Assembly (NCBI GenBank): GCA_002256465.1
Contig: NQJG01000011.1
Span: forward strand, 1-17,076
DNA: 17,076 nt
Direction: 5' to 3'
DNA from: Methylococcaceae bacterium NSP1-1
GTDB taxonomy: Bacteria > Pseudomonadota > Gammaproteobacteria > Methylococcales > Methylomonadaceae
Shown: one piece after another, positions 8,257 through 13,885 of the stretch
How the letters are laid out: every line of letters starts with the position of its first letter
How positions within the stretch are numbered: the stretch's first letter is position 1
Made by a program: the position numbers and the translations under genes
Notes under the pieces: model-generated
The model's input: only the letters and a program-made list of their open reading frames with translations
Told to the model about the DNA's origin: nothing
Database searches by the model: none

Positions 8257-8270
8257 AAACAGCGCTGTTT
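8257..8270. promoter_or_regulatory. 14-bp perfect palindrome, possible operator
   Basis: AAACAGCGCTGTTT is a perfect 14-bp palindrome about 290 nt upstream of the DUF3422 promoter, in non-coding DNA. Its dyad symmetry suits a dimeric repressor. No regulator gene is nearby and I do not recognise the motif as a known site. Confidence 0.3.
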
Positions 8271-8554
8271 TCCCCAATCAAGCCGGCAGCATATCGACTA
8301 TTTGACTTCAGCCCCTCCCAGTTGCGGCCAATACTCAATTTAACCTAACAACCTGCCAGCTTCTTCGATTCATGCGGTAGTGAGTTAATTTCTTAAATTG
8401 ATCTGAAAAGCAGCCTCCTTTCGCTAGTGCCTTTTTGGATTGCAAAACAAACAAGCTGCAACGATATTTTTGGTGCGACAATTCTCCCATCACGGTAAAC
8501 CATAAGCGGTAAGCTGTGAAATTAAAACGAAAGATATCCTTCAAGGGACAATTA

Positions 8555-8583
8555 TTGCTCTACTTGAATTTTTAGATTATAAA
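8555..8583 (+). promoter_or_regulatory. Sigma-70-type promoter for the DUF3422 gene
   Basis: TTGCTC (8555-8560) and TATAAA (8578-8583) are separated by exactly 17 nt. Transcription would begin near 8590, only about 3 nt before the GTG start at 8593, which suggests a leaderless mRNA and would explain why no Shine-Dalgarno sequence is seen. Confidence 0.5.
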
Positions 8584-8592
8584 AAAATACCT

Positions 8593-9897
8593 GTGACGAT
8601 TTTATTCCCCATTCCTAAAAATCATCCACAACGCTTTGTACTTCACAACGAAGTCCACGCCAGAGCGCCATTGATTCTCAGTTTGCCAGTTAGAGCCAGC
8701 CATCTTGCGCTATTACTGTCAAATGAAGAAAAAATGCAAGAACGTAAGCACTTGGTAACACTTTGTGAAAGATTTGGTGTCGCACCGCCTGAAAAAGAAG
8801 CGGATCACTTTAGTGCTACCTTTAATTCGTTTCAAATACGCTGGGAACAACACGGCGAATTTAGTACTTACAGTTTTTATGTACACGATACCCCTAAAGA
8901 TCCTTTTGCGGATCCTGCCTTAAAAAAAGTGCCGGTGGATTGGCTATCGCAATTAACCGGGCAAGTCATTGTTGCGGCTCACGCATCAATTGTCTCCGCT
9001 GCTGATATTAATTATAAGGAGAATGTTGATTTAGCACCGCTCTCGGCTTACTTTGCAGGCAATCCAATCATCGGTTCTAGGGTAACTGGCGGTGCAGCAT
9101 CGGTATTCACAGATTTTCGCCTTCATGTTGATGGTTTTAGCCGTTTTTTGATTATTAACCATGGCTTAAGAACAGCCCAGGCAGGACGCTTGTTGCAACG
9201 ATTATTTGAAATTGAAGTGTATCGGGTTATGGCGTTGCTTGCTTTTCCAATTGCGCGCAAACTGTACCCGGCATTAAAGACGTGCGATCGGTTACTGTAT
9301 ACCATTACTAACGCAATGACCCTACCTGACAATAATGATGCTGAATTATTGGATGAGTTAACCACACTGGCCGCTGAAGTTGAAAATCATATCTCCAGCA
9401 ATCACTTTCGCTTTGCGGCTGCCAGTGCCTATTATCAACTGGTGGAACAGCGGGTAAACGATTTACGGGAAGTTCGAATTCAAGGTATTCAGACTTTGGG
9501 TGAATTTATTAAACGGCGATTAGAACCGGCGATTAATACCTGCGAATCAATCTCGCACCGTTTTACCCTACTTTCTGAACGAGTCAGTAACGCAAGTCAG
9601 TTATTACGCACGCGTGTCGACATTATTATTGAGCGACAAAATCAGGGGTTACTCACGTCAATGGCCTTACGAGCAAAAATGCAACTGCGGATGCAACAAA
9701 TGGTTGAAGGCATCTCGATGGTCGCTATTACCTATTATGCGGCCAGCCTTATCGGTAAAATAGCCGAAACGCTACATATTATTGGCTGGAAAGTCAATCC
9801 GGGACTCATTGAAGGTATTTCCATTCCCTTTATTTTGATAATTATCGCTATTAGTATTAAAAGAATTCATAAGATCATAGCCAATACCACCGAATAA
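8593..9897 (+). CDS. DUF3422 family membrane protein
   Basis: Uncharacterised protein family found in proteobacteria; its function is unknown to me. The 434 residues begin with the family hallmark HPQRFVLHNEVHARAPL near residues 11-27. They also show SRVTGGAASVFTDFRLHVDGF, a GLRTAQAGRLLQRLFEIEVYR stretch, and a long helical middle (about 240-370) likely to form coiled coil. Two membrane segments lie at the C-terminus (roughly 377-398 and 408-428), followed by a basic tail, so most of the protein should face the cytoplasm as a tail-anchored domain. The start is GTG with no ribosome site, directly behind a promoter. It is a single-gene unit convergent with the DUF4407 gene. Confidence 0.88.
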   Translation: MTILFPIPKNHPQRFVLHNEVHARAPLILSLPVRASHLALLLSNEEKMQERKHLVTLCERFGVAPPEKEADHFSATFNSFQIRWEQHGEFSTYSFYVHDTPKDPFADPALKKVPVDWLSQLTGQVIVAAHASIVSAADINYKENVDLAPLSAYFAGNPIIGSRVTGGAASVFTDFRLHVDGFSRFLIINHGLRTAQAGRLLQRLFEIEVYRVMALLAFPIARKLYPALKTCDRLLYTITNAMTLPDNNDAELLDELTTLAAEVENHISSNHFRFAAASAYYQLVEQRVNDLREVRIQGIQTLGEFIKRRLEPAINTCESISHRFTLLSERVSNASQLLRTRVDIIIERQNQGLLTSMALRAKMQLRMQQMVEGISMVAITYYAASLIGKIAETLHIIGWKVNPGLIEGISIPFILIIIAISIKRIHKIIANTTE

Positions 9898-9933
9898 CGA
9901 GATCACACCAATATGCGGTTACACTATTGGAAA

Positions 9934-9955
9934 GGCGCTATAGTAGTAAAGCGCC
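9934..9955. terminator. Hairpin between convergent genes, weak terminator candidate
   Basis: GGCGCT (9934-9939) pairs with AGCGCC (9950-9955) around a 10-nt loop, between the convergent DUF3422 and DUF4407 genes. On the minus strand it is followed by TTTCC, and on the plus strand by a C/T stretch without a T-run. The position fits a shared terminator, but the tails are poor. Confidence 0.4.
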
Positions 9956-9981
9956 CCCCTCAAATTACCGGCAAAATAAAG

Positions 9982-11628
9982 TTAATCTTTAAAAAAACTA
10001 TCAAGCTTTTGCCGGTCTGATTGAGCGAATGATCGAATCAGATTCTTAAAATTTTCATCCAGATCTTGTTTAAGCAGGTTGACGTTTAAATGCTCAATAA
10101 TGGATTGTTCCTTGCTGGCGAGTTCAGAAAATTGCGTTACTGTCTGATGACGTTGATGTATAAATTCAAGTACTTTGTTATGACCTTCTGCCATATCAAC
10201 TTTCGCTTCATAAACACCAACTCGTGCCATTTTTAGCACGACTGCCAGCATATCGATGGCCAAAAATAACAACATAAAAATTAAAAAGACCAGCAAATTG
10301 TGCCAGGAAACGCCTTGGTTAGGAAAAATAAGTTGAGTGAGTATTTCCGTTTGCGTCAACACATCAGGCTTTAAATTGGTAATAAAGGCATCTTTTTCTG
10401 CACAGCGACGGCTTATGAGATCTTGTTGCTCACGAAGCGACGCGAGATTTTTTTGATCAAGGTCGTGTTGTTTCACGCGGATTGTTTTTAATTCGTCGCG
10501 TTCTTTCTCGCATTGTTTTTTTGAGGCTTGTTTGACTTCGATTAATTGGTTGGCAATTTTTTCGTTAAGTTGACTGATTTGCCCTTCTAACGCAACAATT
10601 TCTTTGCCAAGCCTGATGCTGTCATCTTTCCGATCACTTGCTTGACTCAGCCATTTTTTACATTGCGTACCCTTTTTGCAGCCACGAACCCCGGTAAAGC
10701 CAGTACCGGCAGCCCCTTGTTTTTCTTTCTCGGCGTTTTCAATAAATAATGCAACGTCCTGGTTAGCCTGGATTTGTTTAGCTTTTAAGACTTCCAATTC
10801 CTGGTTTAATTTTTCAATTGTGGGCGCGTCTGCCAAAGTTGAAAGAGGTGTGTTATCGGTACAAATGGGGGGATCAAAAAGTTGATTGCTGTTCTTTAAT
10901 TCGTTGCGAAACTGAGTAATTTTTTCATCGAATAAACGAATATCGCTTTGAGGATTTTTTAGATCACACTGTTTGGCCAGGTTATTGCGTTCCGTTTTTA
11001 TGCGTCCTTCGTTGTAGGCGGCATCTATGCGTTCGCTGAACAAAAGCAGGACCACCGGGTGAGCAACGGTTACGGCAATAAGCAAGGCAATCGCAAATCT
11101 TATAGAAAATTGCCCTACTTTTCCCCAAAAGGAAAAGCCTTTCCTATAAGTCGCCAGTAATGCTCTATCCATCAGCAGAATCATGCATGACCAAACAAGG
11201 GCGACTGGAACTATGGTATAAACACTAAAGTTTAAGGTGTAGAGCAAAAAAGAAGCGGTAACAATCGCTAATAAGGCAGGAATCAAAACGGTTCCGCCGA
11301 GCGCCGCATGTTTTTTTTGTTCTGATTCCGGGCAAGTTGCCAGGATTTTTGGACTGACTCCGGATAGCCAAATAAAAAAGCTTTCGAGTTTATTAACCGA
11401 AAGCTTGGCTTCAGGTGAGTTATTCTTTAAATTTGAATTTTCAAGCGTATCAGTAAAATGCCTGAATTCTTCTACAGAAAAATCGAAACCATGTTCTTTG
11501 GCAAAATTATCGATAGCTTGGTCTCGATATTTATCAGGGATCGCTTGTAAAGTTTTATTAAAAAGTTGAAAAAAATCGAAATCATTCCGAATTTTTTGAT
11601 AAAAACGCTGTACTTCTCCAAGCGACAT
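9982..11628 (-). CDS. DUF4407 membrane protein with an N-terminal Nif11-like domain
   Basis: Membrane protein of unknown function, 548 residues. Residues 1-60 match the Nif11 leader domain of RiPP precursors: MSLGEVQRFYQKIRNDFDFF, then AIDNFAKEHGFDFSVEEF. From about 83 it becomes DUF4407, with FFIWLSGVSPKILATCPESE and three membrane helices at about 109-131, 136-157 and 173-197. A charged coiled coil covers about 205-430, a fourth helix lies near 446-468, and a cytoplasmic tail follows. By the positive-inside rule both ends are cytoplasmic and the coiled coil is periplasmic. That loop holds at least six cysteines (for example in RGCKKGTQCKKW) that could form disulfides. No Gly-Gly or Gly-Ala cleavage site is obvious between the Nif11 part and the first helix, so the domain may bind a partner rather than act as a cleaved leader. 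The ATG at 11628 has AGAAGAG upstream. It is transcribed alone and divergently from the 12001 gene. Confidence 0.85.
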   Translation of the reverse strand: MSLGEVQRFYQKIRNDFDFFQLFNKTLQAIPDKYRDQAIDNFAKEHGFDFSVEEFRHFTDTLENSNLKNNSPEAKLSVNKLESFFIWLSGVSPKILATCPESEQKKHAALGGTVLIPALLAIVTASFLLYTLNFSVYTIVPVALVWSCMILLMDRALLATYRKGFSFWGKVGQFSIRFAIALLIAVTVAHPVVLLLFSERIDAAYNEGRIKTERNNLAKQCDLKNPQSDIRLFDEKITQFRNELKNSNQLFDPPICTDNTPLSTLADAPTIEKLNQELEVLKAKQIQANQDVALFIENAEKEKQGAAGTGFTGVRGCKKGTQCKKWLSQASDRKDDSIRLGKEIVALEGQISQLNEKIANQLIEVKQASKKQCEKERDELKTIRVKQHDLDQKNLASLREQQDLISRRCAEKDAFITNLKPDVLTQTEILTQLIFPNQGVSWHNLLVFLIFMLLFLAIDMLAVVLKMARVGVYEAKVDMAEGHNKVLEFIHQRHQTVTQFSELASKEQSIIEHLNVNLLKQDLDENFKNLIRSFAQSDRQKLDSFFKD

Positions 11629-11666
11629 GCTGTTACTCTTCTTTTAGGGTTAGGTTCAGGAATTGG

Positions 11667-11672
11667 ATTATA
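11667..11672 (-). promoter_or_regulatory. Candidate -10 box for the Nif11-DUF4407 gene
   Basis: A perfect TATAAT on the minus strand, 38 nt before the ATG at 11628. Upstream hexamers (TTAACT at 19 nt, TTGTCA at 14 nt) are poorly spaced, so the -35 is uncertain. Confidence 0.4.
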
Positions 11673-11771
11673 AATACGCTATCGAATGACAAGTTAAACT
11701 TTTAAAATGCAGTTAGTTTTAACCGAGAGAAGGCGCTAGTTGGAGCTTGATAGATTTAAATCGTTTATAGT

Positions 11772-11788
11772 GGTTATTAACGATAACC
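11772..11788. repeat. Inverted repeat in the divergent promoter region
   Basis: GGTTAT (11772-11777) is mirrored by ATAACC (11783-11788) around 5 nt. It lies between two divergent genes, where a shared operator would be expected. With 6-bp arms in AT-rich DNA, chance remains possible. Confidence 0.3.
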
Positions 11789-12000
11789 TTTGTGCTTTTT
11801 ATTAAATTAAAGTTCAAAAAATCCGGGAAATACCGGCATGACATTTAGCTTTTTTCACCCAATTCCGTCCTCTGCCGATATGTCGGCTCACTTTCAATTT
11901 ATAACTTTCTCTTTAATCTAGGTAACAAGTGAAACCGTCAGCAATTCAGTTCAATATCAGAAGTCCAGATTAACGCCAACCCTGAAAAGGATAAATCAAA

Positions 12001-12474
12001 ATGACTTTTAAAATAAAAGATTTAAACAGATCACAAAAGACGCGCAACAGATTGGCTAAAATAGCTCGTGAATTAAAGCTCGCTTTACCATCTACCTGCA
12101 AAATCGATGATGTTTGCGTATTGATTACCGACGATAAAGGCCCGCACAGTTTTCAGGGCAAGAATAAAGAACAAAACGCATATTTCAACCAAATGGATAA
12201 GCGTAGCAGACCGGCCATTGTCGTTATCACAAAAGAACCAATTCGAATTCAATTCGATTGGCTGAGTTACCCGGACGAGTTGAAAGTTAATAAGGTGATA
12301 AACAAGATGTGCAAGTTGAGTTCTGACTATACGTCTGGAATATATAAAACCGTAAAAATAAAACCCTTCTCCGATGATGTGGGATCATTAGAGATTATCA
12401 AAGGCTTCACCACCGTAGAGCAGGCGTTGGAATTAGCGCAACGTATGCAGTTGGCTATTGCTGAAATACTTTAG
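12001..12474 (+). CDS. Hypothetical 157-aa protein
   Basis: I do not recognise this protein. It is soluble-looking, with no signal peptide or membrane helix, and strongly basic at the N-terminus (KIKDLNRSQKTRNRLAK). The middle is mixed alpha/beta (the IDDVCVLITDDKGPHSFQGK stretch, RPAIVVITKEPIRIQFDWL), and a helical end reads TTVEQALELAQRMQLAIAEI. It looks like a compact single domain rather than a fragment. The ATG has a good ribosome site, AAAGGA at 11986-11991, 9 nt upstream, which supports that it is expressed. Its divergent neighbour is the Nif11-DUF4407 gene across a 372-nt gap. No downstream gene shares its strand until beyond the window. Confidence 0.7.
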   Translation: MTFKIKDLNRSQKTRNRLAKIARELKLALPSTCKIDDVCVLITDDKGPHSFQGKNKEQNAYFNQMDKRSRPAIVVITKEPIRIQFDWLSYPDELKVNKVINKMCKLSSDYTSGIYKTVKIKPFSDDVGSLEIIKGFTTVEQALELAQRMQLAIAEIL

Positions 12475-12510
12475 AAATCCCTGCCCATGCCCCCAGTATG
12501 TCGAGACAGT

Positions 12511-12529
12511 AAAAAAACGCCGTTAGCGT
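12511..12529 (-). terminator. Rho-independent terminator candidate facing left
   Basis: On the minus strand ACGC (12520-12517 on the complementary side) pairs with GCGT around a 5-nt loop and runs into seven T residues (complement of 12511-12517). An outer CGAGA/TCTCG pair (12502-12506 with 12533-12537) can embrace it. It lies about 190 nt downstream of the small-gene pair at 12718-13065 and could end that transcript. The stem is short. Confidence 0.45.
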
Positions 12530-12717
12530 CAATCTCGTCGATTAGTTAAAGACAACCTGGTTTCCTTAAAATCTTGAACATGGCTGTTTCAAAAATGAGA
12601 TGCAAAGCTTGATGACCATGAACTTCCAGTTATTTTAAAAAACCGAAAACTTGACCGCGTGGAGTATAATTTTGTATAAGAAGGCAGATGAAGATTTCGA
12701 GAACTAACTTCTCTTAT

Positions 12718-12945
12718 TCACTGCTTTTCTGTATCATTTAAAGGTTTCATATCCTCTAAAAACCTATACATCGGTATGCTTTTTAACTCCCTACTTATTA
12801 CCTTTTTGTTCTTTCTTTGATACTCCACCTGATACTGATACTGCATCATTTTCGTTAAGTCTTCTTGATCCTCCGGCACCTTCAGCACGATGCAAATATG
12901 TCCTATATTATCAAGCCATTTGCTGTCTTTTTTTATTGCTAACAT
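12718..12945 (-). CDS. Hypothetical 75-aa protein, second gene behind the riboswitch candidate
   Basis: Unrecognised small soluble protein, rich in charged residues (MLAIKKDSKWLDNIGHICIV at the start, then many Gln, Lys and Glu). A strong ribosome site, AGAGGAAAGG, lies just before the ATG at 12945, which argues for a real gene. Its start overlaps the stop of the preceding small ORF (shared ATGTTAG), the usual sign of translational coupling. The first ~20 residues could form a beta hairpin, followed by a helix with QYQYQVEYQRKNKK. Size and pairing would also fit a toxin-antitoxin partner or a regulator, but no family resemblance supports that. Confidence 0.6.
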   Translation of the reverse strand: MLAIKKDSKWLDNIGHICIVLKVPEDQEDLTKMMQYQYQVEYQRKNKKVISRELKSIPMYRFLEDMKPLNDTEKQ

Positions 12946-13065
12946 TGCCTTTCCTCTAAATATTTTGGTAATTTTCCACTAGGTTTTGCAGATAACTTTG
13001 CAAAATGCTTATAAACCGGTTGATAGTAACCGCCCACTGAAACTACATCTTTGCTTAGATTTCAT
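12939..13065 (-). pseudogene. Small ORF behind the riboswitch candidate, shifted by one extra base
   Basis: The ATG at 13065 follows a near-ideal ribosome site (GAGGAG, 7 nt away) but its frame stops after 18 codons (stop at 13009-13011). Removing one A from the AAA right after the ATG opens a frame of 41 residues. It begins MNLSKDVVSVGGYYQPVYKH, has KPSGKLPKYLEERQC at its end, and overlaps the start of the 75-aa gene. The repaired frame uses the ribosome site, ends at the coupled start and looks protein-like, so I believe it is the ancestral one. The 12 residues before YY end in Gly-Gly, loosely like a short double-glycine leader, but this is weak. The extra A could be an assembly error. If it is not, the 18-codon ORF might act as a leader peptide for the next gene. 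Confidence 0.5.
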
Positions 13066-13072
13066 TGTTTAT

Positions 13073-13098
13073 CTCCTCTTTTTTATTTTTATGAGGAG
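13073..13098 (-). promoter_or_regulatory. Hairpin that can hide the ribosome binding site of the small ORF
   Basis: On the minus strand CTCCTC (complement of 13093-13098) pairs perfectly with the Shine-Dalgarno GAGGAG (complement of 13073-13078) across a 14-nt A/T loop. It lies between the terminator and the start codon at 13065. It would form only in transcripts that pass the terminator, giving a second layer of control on translation. Confidence 0.5.
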
Positions 13099-13101
13099 CA
13101 C

Positions 13102-13159
13102 AAAAAAGCCGAACGCCTCAATGTGACTTTAACGAAGTCATACTCGGCAATTCGGCTTT
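13102..13159 (-). terminator. Rho-independent terminator that overlaps the riboswitch candidate
   Basis: On the minus strand AAAGCCGAA (complement of 13151-13159) pairs over 9 bp with TTCGGCTTT (complement of 13105-13113) and is followed by a run of six Ts (complement of 13102-13107). Inside the arm a second helix, TGACTT/AAGTCA (13124-13129 with 13135-13140), caps a 5-nt loop. The first terminator strand is also the 3' strand of the aptamer candidate, so the two folds exclude each other, as in an ON-type transcriptional riboswitch. Confidence 0.65.
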
Positions 13160-13222
13160 CCTGATTTAGGATCCGCAACTTTCTGTCCCTACGTTACCAT
13201 AGGTTTGGCTTTATTGATCAAA
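13143..13222 (-). ncRNA. c-di-GMP-I (GEMM-I)-like riboswitch candidate
   Basis: GEMM-I aptamers bind cyclic di-GMP and control nearby genes. On the minus strand, read 5' to 3', the order of conserved pieces matches: GCCAAACC (13209-13202), a hairpin CCTATG-GTAA-CGTAGG with a GNRA tetraloop (13203-13188), GGGACAGAAAG (13189-13179; consensus GGGACGCAAAG), GGATCCTAAATC (consensus GGnCCTAAAnC) and AGCCGAATTGCCGA (consensus AGCCGGGTTGCCGA). Deviations are real. The consensus GGCAAACC is GCCAAACC, placing C where the ligand-contacting G20 is expected. The helix next to it (normally GGC with GCC) does not form well here, because the partner reads GTTGC. It is therefore a divergent member, a decayed one, or one with altered ligand choice. 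The terminator and the ribosome-site hairpin downstream make a sensible expression platform. Confidence 0.55.
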
Positions 13223-13428
13223 TTAAAATAATCCTACCATAATTTTAAAAAAGTTTCTACTGAATATTTTTTTCAACTTTGAATGCTTTGAACTAACCAG
13301 TAGTCAAGGGAACTATAGGCTTAACAATGCAGTCATTTTAATGGTCCTGCCATAAATCTGAATCGCTGCTCCTGGCAGAAACCGACCGTTTGGAAAAGGC
13401 TATATGCCGCTAATCTTATCAAATCAAT

Positions 13429-13782
13429 TTACTTGACAGGCTTTTCATCATTCAACGCATACCAGCCAATGGTAATCCTGTAAACTAACAACACGACTGT
13501 TGCAATTAAAATAAAAAAACCGACACCCATTTCTAAAGTCACCCCGGACACAGCAAACCCTGCCAAAGTTATCCAAACGGTTTTGATTTGCCAGTTGAAA
13601 TGAGATTCTAGCCAAGTCCCCTGCACTTCTTTTCGCTTGTAGAAGTTAATCGCCACTCCCAGCAGCAATGGCAATCCTGCCAGCATAAAGGTTAGTGCCT
13701 GACATAGGTAGACTGTGGCCGCCAGTTTTTTTAAAGTTTGCAATTTCTCAGTATCTTTTTGTTCAGTCGTAATATCATTCAT
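13429..13782 (-). CDS. Small DUF4870-like integral membrane protein
   Basis: 117-residue membrane protein of unknown role. A hydrophilic N-terminus (about 1-22) is followed by a first hydrophobic segment (YLCQALTFMLAGLPLLLGVA, about 26-45). Then comes a cytoplasmic-type loop with NFYKRKEVQGTWLESHFNWQ and two more hydrophobic stretches (about 68-84 and 86-104), ending YRITIGWYALNDEKPVK. The NY-x-KR-x-E-V-x-GTWLESHF pattern is shared with small membrane proteins annotated as DUF4870 or COG3671. The start at 13782 is supported by a GCAGG ribosome site. It is transcribed in the same direction as the riboswitch-led pair downstream and glcF upstream, but gaps of about 100 nt or more separate them. 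Confidence 0.75.
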   Translation of the reverse strand: MNDITTEQKDTEKLQTLKKLAATVYLCQALTFMLAGLPLLLGVAINFYKRKEVQGTWLESHFNWQIKTVWITLAGFAVSGVTLEMGVGFFILIATVVLLVYRITIGWYALNDEKPVK

Positions 13783-13885
13783 AATAAACCTGCCTATTGA
13801 GTTTTTTTGTTACATGATTTTTCAATCAAATAATATCATACTATCTAATGCCTAACAGGTCTGTCATATACTACAAAAACCAGTG

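Larger units (their letters stand above)
8000..8592. other. 593-nt intergenic region without a credible gene
   Basis: I find no coding frame here that I believe in on either strand. The one longer frame (8335-8544, minus) starts at TTG, has no ribosome site and resembles nothing. The stretch contains an inverted repeat (8137-8180), a 14-bp palindrome (8257-8270) and, at its end, a promoter facing the DUF3422 gene. No clear rho-independent terminator follows the cluster that ends at 7999. Confidence 0.5.
11629..12000. other. 372-nt divergent intergenic region
   Basis: The gap lies between the Nif11-DUF4407 gene (minus) and the unrecognised 12001 gene (plus). It contains a TATAAT facing left (11667-11672), an inverted repeat (11772-11788) and a short GCCGA/TCGGC hairpin (11874-11887). 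No open frame or known RNA is visible. Confidence 0.5.

Noticed and set aside
8335..8544. 69-codon minus-strand frame in the intergenic region
   Set aside because: It starts at TTG, has no ribosome site, and its sequence resembles no protein I know.
12699..12713. GAGAA/TTCTC hairpin just after the 75-aa gene as its terminator
   Set aside because: The stem has 5 weak pairs and no T-run follows on the minus strand. The hairpin at 12511-12529 is a better candidate.
12688..12738. 16-codon plus-strand ORF with AAGG upstream and TTGACC...TATAAG before it
   Set aside because: It is very short and runs convergently into the end of the 75-aa gene. The promoter-like hexamers have 18-nt spacing but nothing else supports them.
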